The notes: generated by a model from the sequence alone, not told the origin. Counted from the first letter of the stretch, positions 52,572 through 62,440 are shown. The stretch is DNA of 64,000 nucleotides from Tenacibaculum sp. MAR_2010_89 (GCF_900105985.1 NZ_FNUB01000005.1:1550001-1614000), one strand, 5' to 3'. Numbers and translations: made by a program.

Positions 52572-54332
52572 TTATTTAATCGCGTTTAATGCTGCATTAT
52601 AAGCAGGATCAATAAAAGTAGTACTTAATTGATCAACTTGTGTTTGAGTAGGAATTACTTTTACATCAGGAGTTACCCCAACAGCTTCAACAATCTTTCC
52701 GTTACTATCTTGGAAAGCCATTAAAGGCATGTAGAAACTTAAATATCCATTATTTAATCTATTTCCACCATTAAAAGTATCTTGACCACCTAAACCAGCA
52801 GTTCCACCAGCACTGTTGTCACCAACAATTGTTACATGGTTTCCTTGAGATTTAATCATCATTGTACTGATTTCAGACATACTAACTGATGATTCATCAA
52901 TTAAAATAGCTGTAGGTACATTCTGCTTAATTCCGAATTTATGAGGATTAGTTTCAACTGGCACCCATGGGCTATAGTTAAATCTACCATTACCTTCTTT
53001 TGTTCTTTGATATCCCCAAACTTTTTGTTGGGTTACAAATCTTTCTGTAAATATACGTGCATCAATTACAGCACCACCACCATTACTTCTTAAGTCTAAA
53101 ACAACTTTCTTTACTTTACCGTTTGCAATTGGATTATATACTTTTTTATAAAGATCGAAAGAATAGTTTCTAGCTATAGAACTTAATACATCATCAAAAT
53201 CATTAGTTATTGGAAAAATTCCCCATAAAGTTGTAGAAAAGATGAAACTAGAAATAGTTTGGTAACTTTTTATACGTTTTACATATATACCATATAACTC
53301 ATTAACAGCAGCTTTTTGACCAGCAGTAGTTGATGGGTTGTTGTAGTATGCTCTTAATAAAGGTAAAACAGCATCGTTTTTAGTATCAAAACTAGCTTTA
53401 GCAGTAGTTGTAAAGTTAGCTAAAGGAGTTAAGCTTGCTTCAAGATCGTCAACAAGTTCAGTGCTTTTGAATTTATCAAGAGCAGTAGTGTAATTTTTAT
53501 ATTCGTTTGAAGCGATAACTGTTGAAACTAATTTTTTAAGTTCACTTAAATTATCATTCATCATGTTTTCAAATTGAGAACCAGATGTATTGTCTAAGTC
53601 TTTTAAAGCCTTGAAATATGATTGGTTGATTCCTGAAAGACTGTTAATATCTTTTAAGATTGGAAAAGCCCCATCATTAATAGCATGACTAATAACATTA
53701 AATTGAGATAATTGAATGTACATAGTTTCAGGATCACTTTTTAAGAATCCAGCTAAAAGTGGACCACCAACATATATAGATGCAGGATCTAATTTTTGAA
53801 GCCCCATAACCCTTCTTACGTCACGTTGACTTACTCTTGGGTTTCTTTGAGTTCTACCTAAGTTTACAAAACCATCTTCTTCAGTATATTTGTAAGTCAT
53901 GTTACTTACAAATGATTCTGTCATAGTAGTTTGACGATTTAATGACTTTACACTAGGTATAGGAATTACAACACTTAATCCAAAGTGTTGATCTAATATT
54001 TTGTTAGTGATAATTTCAGCAAAATATTTAAAAGCCAAATTAGCTTCTTTTTCAGCTAAAATAGGATCAACGTTCGCTTTATTAAAAGTAGAAAAAGCTT
54101 TAAATTTAGGACTGTATTTTCTATAAATATCATCCCAGTTTTCTTCTTGTTCGTTGAAATAATTATAATCGTTGTTCATCGTATCCCAAAAAGCATTGAA
54201 AAGATCAGAATAGCTATTTACAGCTGTTCTGTTCAATTCTGCAATTTCTAATGAATCTTCTCTACAAGATTGTAGTGTAGAGAAAGATATTAATACTATA
54301 AATATTTGTAAAATGTATGTGATTTTTTTCAT
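52572..54332 (-). CDS. S41-family (tail-specific-like) protease, lipoprotein
   Basis: The 586-residue protein has a lipoprotein signal (SFSTLQSC, Cys about 23). The N-terminal ~380 residues are mostly helical with no recognised domain. The C-terminal part is the S41 core: KVVLDLRSNGGGAVIDARIF, PTAILIDESSVSMSEI (catalytic Ser), MIKSQGNHVTIVGDNSAGGTAGLG (Lys upstream of the Gly-rich turn) and a final GVTPDVKV. It is a periplasmic or surface-facing serine endopeptidase of Ctp type without a visible PDZ domain. The gene follows an outer-membrane barrel gene by 11 bp, so the pair is probably co-transcribed. Confidence 0.85.
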   Translation of the reverse strand: MKKITYILQIFIVLISFSTLQSCREDSLEIAELNRTAVNSYSDLFNAFWDTMNNDYNYFNEQEENWDDIYRKYSPKFKAFSTFNKANVDPILAEKEANLAFKYFAEIITNKILDQHFGLSVVIPIPSVKSLNRQTTMTESFVSNMTYKYTEEDGFVNLGRTQRNPRVSQRDVRRVMGLQKLDPASIYVGGPLLAGFLKSDPETMYIQLSQFNVISHAINDGAFPILKDINSLSGINQSYFKALKDLDNTSGSQFENMMNDNLSELKKLVSTVIASNEYKNYTTALDKFKSTELVDDLEASLTPLANFTTTAKASFDTKNDAVLPLLRAYYNNPSTTAGQKAAVNELYGIYVKRIKSYQTISSFIFSTTLWGIFPITNDFDDVLSSIARNYSFDLYKKVYNPIANGKVKKVVLDLRSNGGGAVIDARIFTERFVTQQKVWGYQRTKEGNGRFNYSPWVPVETNPHKFGIKQNVPTAILIDESSVSMSEISTMMIKSQGNHVTIVGDNSAGGTAGLGGQDTFNGGNRLNNGYLSFYMPLMAFQDSNGKIVEAVGVTPDVKVIPTQTQVDQLSTTFIDPAYNAALNAIK

Positions 54333-54343
54333 AATAATTAATA

Positions 54344-55081
54344 TTAAAAGTTGTAAGATATTCCAATACCGTAATTAGAGGTAGTGTAATAGTAGTTAGA
54401 CGTTTTTCTTAATTGTTTCTTTTGGTTATCAGATAAGCCATACATAAAAGAGTACTCAATAAATACACTCATGTTTTTGTAAACGTTGTAACCAAATCGA
54501 GTTTCAGCTTGTAAACCGTAATCTACTCTGTTAAATTGATTTTCATTTTTATCAAAATCATAAGATTCTATTACTGTTTTTCTAGGGAAACCGTTAAAGT
54601 TTAATCCTCCAAAAACTTCAACAGTACTTTCTCTTTCTAAAGAATTCCACCAACCCACATAAGTTCCTGCAAAAACTTCAAAATTGAATTTTGTGTTTTT
54701 TAATGCGTTATGTAAAGGTTGAATTCCTACCATTACAGGAATATTAAAATATTTAGCTCTATGAAGTGTACCAATTCCTTCTTGAGCACCTGTTCTTTGG
54801 TATTTGTAATTTTTGTTAATGTAAGTTAATCCAGTTTGGATACTTATATTTTTGTAAACTTTAAAATTAAATCCAGCTTTAAAATAAGAACCAGTATTTC
54901 CAGTATATTCTGTGTTTACTCTATTGCTAGCACTGTAGGTTATATCGTTACTGTTTCCTCCTCCAGATAAACTTACTCTAAATTTTTCTTGTGCTGAAAT
55001 AGTTTGATTGGTAAAAAATGTAATAAAAAGAAGTAAAAATACTTTTTGTTTAAAAAATAGCTGTTTTTGATTGTTTTTCAT
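54344..55081 (-). CDS. Outer-membrane beta-barrel protein (porin-like)
   Basis: The 245-residue protein has an N-terminal signal peptide (ending about ISAQ, residue 30). The mature part has alternating strands: FRVSLSGGGNSNDITYSASN, FKAGFNFKVYKNISIQTGLTYINKNYKYQR, YGLQAETRFGYNVYKNMSVFIEYSFMYGL, ending in YGIGISYNF with a terminal Phe, as required for outer-membrane insertion. It resembles the small 8-10-strand outer-membrane barrel proteins of Bacteroidota. It is first in a likely two-gene unit with the S41 protease. Function unknown. Confidence 0.8.
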   Translation of the reverse strand: MKNNQKQLFFKQKVFLLLFITFFTNQTISAQEKFRVSLSGGGNSNDITYSASNRVNTEYTGNTGSYFKAGFNFKVYKNISIQTGLTYINKNYKYQRTGAQEGIGTLHRAKYFNIPVMVGIQPLHNALKNTKFNFEVFAGTYVGWWNSLERESTVEVFGGLNFNGFPRKTVIESYDFDKNENQFNRVDYGLQAETRFGYNVYKNMSVFIEYSFMYGLSDNQKKQLRKTSNYYYTTSNYGIGISYNF

Positions 55082-55550
55082 AAATGATTGTTTTTAATTG
55101 TAAAATAGGTTTATTCACCCTATGCACTGGTCCGTGATGGGTGAAGTTTTTAATGAAGATTTTTAATAGCCGTGTAGGTTAAACAAGCAAAGACAATAAC
55201 ACCCTAATTATTTTTTTGTTAAAAAGTAGGTTTAAACGCTATGATTATTGAAGTAATGAAATTGTAAGGGAATTAAGTGGTTTATTTTTAGCTTGATAGT
55301 GTTGTTGTTTGAGTTGTGATTTTTTTTAAAAAAAAAATATGTTTTTTTGAGAAAAATTAATAATAATAGAGAATCTTGTTCATTTAGGAATGAGAACTAG
55401 AAGGAGGGAGTGTGTAAAAATACTTGCTGTATTTTAATATAAAAAAGAGGAGTAGAGAATCGGTTTTTTACTTTTATTAGTGATTTTTTGATATAAAAAA
55501 AGCTATATGATAAATTCATATAGCTAAACTAAAAATGTTTTATTTAAGAT
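55082..55550. other. Gene-free stretch with a hairpin near the barrel-gene start
   Basis: No coding frame is supported. TTCACCC / GGGTGAA (55114-55145) forms a 7-bp stem whose 18-nt loop holds CAC...GTG; it is placed 33 bp upstream of the start of the 54344-55081 gene, in its leader or promoter. The middle (55240-55480) is low-complexity A/T and seems empty. The terminator of the DoxX gene occupies 55494-55526. Confidence 0.5.
55494..55526 (-). terminator. Terminator after the DoxX-like gene
   Basis: The stem AGCTATATGA / TCATATAGCT (55501-55525) is followed on the minus strand by T7, 25 bp after the stop codon at 55551. Confidence 0.9.
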
Positions 55551-55925
55551 TTACGACCTATGTTCTTCAGTTTTGTATATAAGGTAAGTCCAGGTTATGA
55601 ATAAAATTTGAACACCTATTCTTATGTAGGAAGCAGATTTTGATCCAATAGCTGGTTCTTCTTTTAAAGAGTCCCATATGTGTATAGGCATAAATAGTAT
55701 CATTAATAAAAATATACCATAAGCCGATTTCTTTTTATACCCTTTTGAAAAAAGTCCAATTCCTAGTAGTATTTCAATAGCTCCTACTATATAGTTTATA
55801 GCTAAATTAGGTAAGAAATCTGGAATGAATCCATTGTAAAAATTAGGGTTGTAGAAATGATTAAAACCACCATAAATTAAAAAAATAGCTAAAAGAATTT
55901 TTAACGTTAAAATTAAATATTTCAT
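55551..55925 (-). CDS. DoxX-like small membrane protein
   Basis: The 124-residue protein has four hydrophobic segments. YGGFNHFYNPNFYNGFIPDFLP and INYIVGAIEILLGIGLF match the DoxX/MauE-type pattern of small quinone-associated membrane proteins. The precise role is unknown. It starts 2 bp after the stop of the M28 peptidase gene, so it is co-transcribed with it; a terminator follows. Confidence 0.75.
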   Translation of the reverse strand: MKYLILTLKILLAIFLIYGGFNHFYNPNFYNGFIPDFLPNLAINYIVGAIEILLGIGLFSKGYKKKSAYGIFLLMILFMPIHIWDSLKEEPAIGSKSASYIRIGVQILFITWTYLIYKTEEHRS

Positions 55926-55927
55926 AA

Positions 55928-57364
55928 TTAAGGTTTCAATGTTTCATTAGTGTATAAATATTTATCCATTAAATAAATTATACTAGCCATTGATGCGCTT
56001 CCCAATTCTAATTCTCTTTTATTTACTTTGTCAAATGTATCTGTAACCGTATGATGATAATCAAAATAACGTTGAGAATCTGGGCGGTAACCAACCAAAG
56101 TAACATGGTCGTCTTTTAATGGACCGATATCAGCTCCACTTCCTCCTTTATCAATATCATGTAAACCGTATGGTGCTAATAGTTTCTTCCAGCTTTGTAG
56201 TAAATGAACATTTTTTTGGTTGGCATCAATTGAAAAACCCCTAGGAGTATGTCCTCCTGCATCCGATTCTAATGCTCCAATATGTAATTCACCATTTTCT
56301 TTTGCTAAACGAGCATATTCTGTAGCTCCTTTCATACCATTTTCTTCATTCATAAAGAAAACGATACGAATTGTGTTTTTTGGTTTTATGTTATTTTTTT
56401 TAAATAAGTAAGCTACTTCTAATGATTGTACTATTCCAGTTCCGTCATCATGAGCACCATCGCCTAGATCCCAAGAATCTAGATGGCCACCAACAACCAT
56501 TATTTTATCTGGGTTTAGACTTCCTTTAATTTCTCCAACTACATTAAAAGAAGGAGCGTCTGGTAAGGTTTTACAACTTTGTTTAAAGTAAAATTTTAAA
56601 TTAGGGTTGTTTTTTAAGTGTTTACTTAAGTTTTCAGCACCTCTAGAACTAATAGCAGCTGCTGGTATTTGATGTTCTTTAGCAATATCTCCATATCCCA
56701 TAGACCCTGTATGAGGGTAATCATTAATACCGTTGGTCATTGAACGAACAATCATTCCTTTTGCTCCAAAAGGTCCAACAACAGATGCGCCAGCAAAACG
56801 TTGACCAACGCAACCTCCATAAGCTTTAAAAGTGTGTATAAGAGTATTGTCAAAAGCACCATTAAAAAAAACAATTTTGCCTTTTGCTTTATCTCCTAGT
56901 TTTTTAGCTTCTTCTAAACTTTTAACTTCAATAACTTCAGCAGTTATTCCATTTGTTGGAGTAGCAATAGAGAACCCTAAAGCACAAATAGGAACATTAA
57001 TTTTATTACCGTTAATTGTATAATTAGCCTCTTCTTTTTCTCCACGAACCCAATGAGGAACCATTACAGGTTGTAACCAAACTGAGTCAAGACCAACTTC
57101 ATTCATTATTTTTTCACCCCAAATTACTGCTTTTGCTGCTTCAGGAGAACCTGATAATCTACCTCCAATATTTGATGTTAAATCTCGTAGCCATTCATAA
57201 GATTTTCCTTGGGTTAAAGCAGTATTAAAAAGATGTTTAATATTGGTTGAATCTTTTTTTTCTTCAACGGAAAATTTAGCGGGGGATTTTGATATTTCTT
57301 TTTGTTCTGTTTTACAAGAGAATATAATAACAGAAGCAATAGTTATTAAGGTTAATTTTTTCAT
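55928..57364 (-). CDS. M28-family metallopeptidase, lipoprotein
   Basis: The 478-residue protein has a lipoprotein signal (ASVIIFSC, Cys about 16). The two-zinc site of M28 is complete: GGHLDSWDLGDGAHDDGTG (His and Asp ligands, about 290-308), MNEENGMKGA (catalytic Glu, about 339-348), LESDAGG and DYHHTVTDTFDKV (last His). A protease-associated insert precedes it (about 135-250). The closest described relatives are carboxypeptidase Q-like aminopeptidases/dipeptidases. It acts in the envelope on small peptides. Confidence 0.88.
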   Translation of the reverse strand: MKKLTLITIASVIIFSCKTEQKEISKSPAKFSVEEKKDSTNIKHLFNTALTQGKSYEWLRDLTSNIGGRLSGSPEAAKAVIWGEKIMNEVGLDSVWLQPVMVPHWVRGEKEEANYTINGNKINVPICALGFSIATPTNGITAEVIEVKSLEEAKKLGDKAKGKIVFFNGAFDNTLIHTFKAYGGCVGQRFAGASVVGPFGAKGMIVRSMTNGINDYPHTGSMGYGDIAKEHQIPAAAISSRGAENLSKHLKNNPNLKFYFKQSCKTLPDAPSFNVVGEIKGSLNPDKIMVVGGHLDSWDLGDGAHDDGTGIVQSLEVAYLFKKNNIKPKNTIRIVFFMNEENGMKGATEYARLAKENGELHIGALESDAGGHTPRGFSIDANQKNVHLLQSWKKLLAPYGLHDIDKGGSGADIGPLKDDHVTLVGYRPDSQRYFDYHHTVTDTFDKVNKRELELGSASMASIIYLMDKYLYTNETLKP

Positions 57365-57406
57365 TTAAATCTAGATCTTTATATGCTATAAATCTACAAA
57401 ATAGAA

Positions 57407-58966
57407 TTAAGATAAATTGTTTTGTATGGCAGATTTATACCTTTTAAGCTCTTTAATAACTTTAGGAGCTAGTAAAATTAAACCTATCATGTTAGGAACC
57501 ATCATAGCAAAAACCATGGCGTCTGAAAAATCAATCACAGCATTTAAACTAGCAGCTGCACCAATAATAGTGAAAATACAAAAGATAATTTTATAAACAT
57601 TTCCTGTTCTTTTTTCTCTTCCAAAAAGATAAGACCAAGCTTGGTAACCATAATAAGACCAAGATATCATAGATGAGAAAGCAAATAAAATTACTGCTAT
57701 TGTTAGTATGTATGGAAACCATGAAATTCCACTTTCTAAAGCTTTAGAAGTAAGTATTGCCCCTTGTTCAAACGAAATGGTGTTACCAGGTGTTATTTGT
57801 CCAGTTATAATTAAAGCTAAAGCTGTCATTGTACATACAAGAACAGTATCAATAAATGGCTCTAACAAGGCAACTAAACCTTCACTAGCTGCATAATTTG
57901 TTTTTACAGCTGCATGTGCAATTGATGATGAACCAATACCAGCTTCATTAGAAAACGCACCTCTTCTGAACCCTTGAATAAGTACACCAACCATTCCGCC
58001 AGCAATTCCTGTAGGATTGAAAGCACCTTCTATGATTTGGTTAAAAGCAACTGGAATTTGTGTGTAATTTATTGATAAAATTATGATTACAGCTATCACG
58101 TATACTAATACCATTACAGGCACCACTTTGTCTGTTACTCTTGCTATTTTTTTGATACCACCTATAATAACGATCCCAGCAAATATGGCCATAACCAGTC
58201 CAAATAACCAACCTTTACCATAAATAAAACTTTGCTCACCACCAGTAACATATTCAAATAATTTAAAAGCTTGATTTACTTGAAACATATTTCCACCACC
58301 AAATGAACCTCCAACGCACATTATAGCAAAAATTATAGAAAGAGTTTTTCCAATTTTATTAAGGCCAAGTTCTTTTAAACCGTTTTTAAGGTAATACATA
58401 GGGCCTCCAAATACAGTTCCATCAGTTTCTATTTCTCTGTATTTTACTCCCAAAGTACATTCAACAAACTTAGAAGCCATTCCTAATAAACCAACAATAA
58501 TCATCCAAAATGTAGCACCAGGACCACCAATAGATAAAGCAATTGCTACTCCAGCAATATTTCCTAATCCAACTGTAGCAGATAGGGCAGCAGTTAATGC
58601 TTGGAAATGAGAAACCTCTCCATTGCCTTCTACTTTTATGGTTTTAGCAATGTCTGTTTTATTATCAGGTTTATCTATGCTGTCGTATTTTCCTCTTACT
58701 ACATTTATAGCTGTAAAAAATCCACTAAAATTAATTCCTTTAAAATAAATTGAAAAATAACATGCTCCACCAACTAAAATTATTAAAACCCAAGGAATAG
58801 CTATGTTTTCTGTAATAGGGATTTGATATAGTATGGTATCGGTAAACCAACTAGTAGCATTATGAAAAGATTGATTGATTTTTTGATCTAAAGATTGAGT
58901 TGTGTTTTGAGCTACAGTAATTAATGGAGAAATGAATAAGGTAATAAAAGTAATTAAACGTTTCAT
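57407..58966 (-). CDS. Sodium:alanine/glycine symporter (AGCS family)
   Basis: The 519-residue protein has about 11 membrane segments. AGCS landmarks: SHFQALTAALSATVGLGNIAGVAIAL, GTVFGGPMYYLKNGL, FRRGAFSNEAGIGSSSIAHAA and GLVALLEPFIDTV. It takes up alanine or glycine with Na+. The N-terminal ~70 residues, including a signal-peptide-like start (ISPLITVAQ) and a hydrophilic stretch, are longer than usual for the family, which is common in marine flavobacteria. It is monocistronic by spacing. Confidence 0.92.
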   Translation of the reverse strand: MKRLITFITLFISPLITVAQNTTQSLDQKINQSFHNATSWFTDTILYQIPITENIAIPWVLIILVGGACYFSIYFKGINFSGFFTAINVVRGKYDSIDKPDNKTDIAKTIKVEGNGEVSHFQALTAALSATVGLGNIAGVAIALSIGGPGATFWMIIVGLLGMASKFVECTLGVKYREIETDGTVFGGPMYYLKNGLKELGLNKIGKTLSIIFAIMCVGGSFGGGNMFQVNQAFKLFEYVTGGEQSFIYGKGWLFGLVMAIFAGIVIIGGIKKIARVTDKVVPVMVLVYVIAVIIILSINYTQIPVAFNQIIEGAFNPTGIAGGMVGVLIQGFRRGAFSNEAGIGSSSIAHAAVKTNYAASEGLVALLEPFIDTVLVCTMTALALIITGQITPGNTISFEQGAILTSKALESGISWFPYILTIAVILFAFSSMISWSYYGYQAWSYLFGREKRTGNVYKIIFCIFTIIGAAASLNAVIDFSDAMVFAMMVPNMIGLILLAPKVIKELKRYKSAIQNNLS

Positions 58967-59078
58967 GGATGTTTTAAATTGATTTCTGCTAAATTGCTTA
59001 GAATCAGTTTAAAATAAAAGGTTACGCATTGATGAAAATAAGAGTTTGTATGGTTAAGTATATGATTAAGTATTTAAT

Positions 59079-60221
59079 TTAGCTACAGGAAATAGTGGCA
59101 AAACCTAACAGGTTTTTATCAATAGCATAACTTATTAATTGTTCTTTTCCGTCAGACCCAGAGATATTTAAGGCTTTTTTTATTTGGTAAATATGAGCTT
59201 GAAACCCATCTACACTAATATTCATAGCTTCTGCAATTTCGGTATATGATTTTTTTGTTCCACAAACACCAAGGTTTGCTAATACTTCTTTTTGACGATC
59301 AGATAGCTCAACTTTTGAAGATTTTTTTAACTTTTTATACTTCTTTTTTTGTTGATCTATTTCAGATTTTAAGTGTTTTATCGTGTCTAAGTGACTTTCA
59401 TTTGCTATTAACAGAGTTTCTTTGTCTTTCTCTAATGTTTCTTTTATCGTTTTTATTTTTATAAATTCAGATTGTTGCTCTTCTTTTTCGGCTAATAATT
59501 TCCAACTGTATAAAAGTATTGTGAATAATAGGATGAATAAAAATTTAAAAGATAGTGCAGTAACAATTCCTAGTATGTTCCATGTACTTAAAGGTATCCA
59601 ATATTGAATTTGAGTTTCAGGAATAATTCTGTGGGTAACTGCAATTATTATTAAAACAAATAAAGCAAAAGTAGGGAGGTACATAAATCGCATACCTCTA
59701 TTTTTGAATGCTTTATTCAACTCTTGAAGTAAAGAAAATGCAACAACTAATGAAATTGGGATATCAATTAACCAAATTACATTATTACTGGCATTTTCAT
59801 TGTTATTACTATAAAATGAAATTAAAAATACGGAAGCAATCATACCTAAAATTCCTCCGAAAATTATAAAAACTTCTCTATTAGTGAATCGTTCTATGAT
59901 TCTAATAACAATACTTCTTTTTTCATAATGTTCTATTGAAGGTATAGACATTAATATAAACAAAGAATTAACTAATGAGAAGAAAACTCCTAGACTAATA
60001 ATAATTTTATGGTTAGTAGAAATATTGAAAACAGAAGTTAAAATTATATTTATAAAAGCACCTGCTCCCCAAGAAAAAATAGCTAAAGCAAACCACTTAA
60101 TACCCTGTATTGAATTGGTATCAGTGTTTTTGTTTTTTTCTTTAAAGTATACACGTTTAATTACAAAAGCAGTAATTAAACAAACTATAGCGGTTATATA
60201 GAAAGAAACTTTTGTTAACAT
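59079..60221 (-). CDS. Membrane-bound regulator with C-terminal LuxR-type helix-turn-helix
   Basis: The 380-residue protein has about seven hydrophobic segments (residues 5-240), a Glu/Lys-rich coiled coil (about 245-305) and a C-terminal LuxR/GerE-like domain (about 310-370: LSDRQKEVLANLGVCGTKKSYTEIAEAMNISVDGFQAHIYQIKKAL). The topology, with a sensor in the membrane, a coiled-coil dimeriser and a cytoplasmic DNA-binding end, parallels the AraC-type protein at 5693. The signal and targets are unknown. It is flanked by the AGCS gene and the 5'-nucleotidase operon, both on the same strand with more than 100 bp between. Confidence 0.8.
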   Translation of the reverse strand: MLTKVSFYITAIVCLITAFVIKRVYFKEKNKNTDTNSIQGIKWFALAIFSWGAGAFINIILTSVFNISTNHKIIISLGVFFSLVNSLFILMSIPSIEHYEKRSIVIRIIERFTNREVFIIFGGILGMIASVFLISFYSNNNENASNNVIWLIDIPISLVVAFSLLQELNKAFKNRGMRFMYLPTFALFVLIIIAVTHRIIPETQIQYWIPLSTWNILGIVTALSFKFLFILLFTILLYSWKLLAEKEEQQSEFIKIKTIKETLEKDKETLLIANESHLDTIKHLKSEIDQQKKKYKKLKKSSKVELSDRQKEVLANLGVCGTKKSYTEIAEAMNISVDGFQAHIYQIKKALNISGSDGKEQLISYAIDKNLLGFATISCS

Positions 60222-60329
60222 TAGTTTTTTTAGGAAACTAAATTACTAATAATTATTAGAGTAATATGTAATGGATATAGTTTACGTCTTGGTTATTTAT
60301 GTAAATTCGAGTAAAATTAGTTAACTTTT

Positions 60330-61244
60330 TTATACTAAAATAGTAGTTCCATTAGATGATTTATTATTGTTTTCATCAAAATAAAAATCAATTCTACCTA
60401 GATTAACTCCGTAAGCACCAACTTGATTGATAAGAGTGTTTTTATCGTCTATATTTTTTATAATAGTTGGTTTTGGTAAAAATGTATGCGTATGCCCTCC
60501 AATAATTAAGTCAATATTTTTAGTAGCTTTAGCTAGGTTTAAATCAGAAATGGTGTCAGGATTGTTTCTATAATAATACCCTAAATGAGATAAACAAATA
60601 ATTAAATCACAGTGTTCTTCGTTTTTTAGGGTGTTTGTTATGTCTTGAGTTATTTCAATAGGATTTAGATAAGTCGTTTCTTTGTACATTCTTTTGTCTA
60701 CTAACCCATCCAATTCAATACCTAAACCAAATATTCCTATTTTAATACCATCTTTAAAAATGATTTTGTAGGGTTTTACGTGGGTATCTAAAACAGTGTT
60801 TTTAAAATCGTAATTAGCAGAGACAAAGTCGAATTTAGCATTTGGGAGCTGTTTATATAAGCCATTTATAGAATTATCGAAATCGTGATTTCCAATAGTG
60901 GCAACATCGTATTTCAGCATACTCATTAGTTTAAATTCAAGAGCACCCTCGAAATAATTAAAATAAGGAGTTCCTTGAAAAATATCTCCAGCATCTAGAA
61001 GCAAAGTGTTTTTGTTTTCTAATCGTATTTGTTCAATTAAAGACGCGCGTCTAGAAACACCACCTCTATTTGCGTATCTAGTATGATTTGCTTTAAAAGG
61101 CTCAATATGACTATGTGTGTCATTTGTATGTAGAATGGTGATATGTTTTTGTTTTTTTTGAATAAATGATGGTAATGTTAGTCCACCAACCATAGCTAAT
61201 GTTGAAGCTCCTCCTAATTGTTTAATAAAATTGCGTCTTTTCAT
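60330..61244 (-). CDS. 5'-nucleotidase, catalytic (N-terminal) half, with Tat-like signal
   Basis: The 304-residue protein starts with a twin-arginine-type signal (MKRRNFIKQLGGAS ... LTLPSF). The metallophosphatase core has ILHTNDTHSHIEP, LLDAGDIFQGT, ATIGNHDFDNS, CLSHLGYY and GGHTHTF, all dimetal ligands of the UshA/CD73 family. It lacks the substrate-specificity C-terminal domain, which is encoded by the gene just upstream. The two start/stop codons share a base (TAATG), so the halves are translationally coupled and probably work together in the periplasm on nucleotides. Confidence 0.88.
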   Translation of the reverse strand: MKRRNFIKQLGGASTLAMVGGLTLPSFIQKKQKHITILHTNDTHSHIEPFKANHTRYANRGGVSRRASLIEQIRLENKNTLLLDAGDIFQGTPYFNYFEGALEFKLMSMLKYDVATIGNHDFDNSINGLYKQLPNAKFDFVSANYDFKNTVLDTHVKPYKIIFKDGIKIGIFGLGIELDGLVDKRMYKETTYLNPIEITQDITNTLKNEEHCDLIICLSHLGYYYRNNPDTISDLNLAKATKNIDLIIGGHTHTFLPKPTIIKNIDDKNTLINQVGAYGVNLGRIDFYFDENNNKSSNGTTILV

Positions 61245-61990
61245 TATTTAATAATTATGCGGTTATCTATTGAGGTTTTCAGGGTATCCACTTTTTTAAA
61301 GTAGTCGATAATAGCGTCTCTAACTTTGTAGTTTAATTTTGTTAACTTTTTTGGGTTTCTAAAAAAAATCATTTTGTCACCACCGCCTTGTAAAAAATCA
61401 GATGTTAATACAGAGTATGTTTTATTTTTATCGAATATTTCACCATTAATTTTTAAAGAGTAGTTACTTTCTTTAATTATTAATTCTATGTTTTTCGATA
61501 GGGGGTTAGCTACGTTGTTTTTAATGAAATAATTAACAAGTTCAATTACTTTGTTTCCTGTAATTTCTGCTATTACGAGCTCATTTTCAAAAGGCATTAA
61601 TTTAAAAGCGTGTTCTTTTGTTATTTCTCCAGCAGGAATTGTTGCTCGTATTCCTCCATGATTAAACATAGAAAAATCAATAGAGGTGTTGCTTTTTTCT
61701 TTAAAAATTGGGGTAGCCATTTCAATACATAAATCAGCTAATAAATTTCCTAAATTACTTTGGATATTAATACCTTTTCTAGTTAATTTTTCAGGCGTAT
61801 AACTTAGTACTTTAGACATATTATCTGCTAGCTTTTTTTTGTAAGGAGCTATAATGTTATCTATTTTTTCTGAAGATTGTATGGCGCTATCAATTGCTAT
61901 TGTTTTAGCAGTTATTTTGGAGAGGTGTGTATTGTTTTTTTTACAGGAAGTAATTGCCAAAAAAAAACAAAATAAATATGATAATTTCAT
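61244..61990 (-). CDS. 5'-nucleotidase C-terminal-domain lipoprotein
   Basis: The 248-residue protein has a lipoprotein signal (LAITSC, Cys about 16). It matches the 5_nucleotid_C domain of UshA-type enzymes: NLLADLCIEM, DFSMFNHGGIRATIPAGEITKEHAF, LMPFENELVIAEITGNKV, SVLTSDFLQGGGDKM. This domain forms the base- and sugar-binding side of 5'-nucleotidases. In this locus it is a separate gene that precedes the catalytic half, the reverse of the order in fused enzymes. Confidence 0.88.
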   Translation of the reverse strand: MKLSYLFCFFLAITSCKKNNTHLSKITAKTIAIDSAIQSSEKIDNIIAPYKKKLADNMSKVLSYTPEKLTRKGINIQSNLGNLLADLCIEMATPIFKEKSNTSIDFSMFNHGGIRATIPAGEITKEHAFKLMPFENELVIAEITGNKVIELVNYFIKNNVANPLSKNIELIIKESNYSLKINGEIFDKNKTYSVLTSDFLQGGGDKMIFFRNPKKLTKLNYKVRDAIIDYFKKVDTLKTSIDNRIIIK

Positions 61991-62002
61991 TTAAATAAAA
62001 TT

Positions 62003-62440
62003 TTATTTAACTAACGTTCCTTTACAGTTAGTTAGTATATAATTAAAATGTTCAACATCTGAGTCGTTAAGTTTTAATGTTCCTGTTATTGATACTATAT
62101 TGTCTGTTTTAAATTTTAGTTTAAAATTAGATTGTAGTTCTATGGTGGTTTCTGGACCACCAATACCACAAAAATAACAAGCAGACATTGGACCTTTCGA
62201 TAAGATGTTGTATTTTTCGCTAAGGTCTAAACTTAAAAAATAACCAGTAATAGTTATTTGTTTTCCATCTAAAGCTTTAACAGAGTCTGAAAATTTTGGA
62301 TGCAATAAGGTTTCATCATAATCAGGAAAATATTTTTTCGTGAATTTTACCTTAGATAAATCTTTCCAAGTTACTTTTTGCTGACCAAAGATCAAATAAA
62401 AAGATAGGAAAAAAAACATAAAAAGAACTTTATTTCTCAT
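62003..62440 (-). CDS. Exported protein, DUF3299-like
   Basis: The 145-residue protein has a signal peptide (about 1-20, ending FGQ). The mature part contains LDGKQITITGYFLSLD, then SACYFCGIGGPETTIEL with a Cys-x-x-Cys-type pair, and VSITGTLKLND. The first element resembles DUF3299 proteins, which accompany MacB/FtsX-like ABC transporters in zinc-related loci such as the Vibrio zrg genes; this assignment is tentative. It overlaps the permease stop by 11 bp and lies 12 bp upstream of the nucleotidase C-half gene. Confidence 0.6.
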   Translation of the reverse strand: MRNKVLFMFFFLSFYLIFGQQKVTWKDLSKVKFTKKYFPDYDETLLHPKFSDSVKALDGKQITITGYFLSLDLSEKYNILSKGPMSACYFCGIGGPETTIELQSNFKLKFKTDNIVSITGTLKLNDSDVEHFNYILTNCKGTLVK

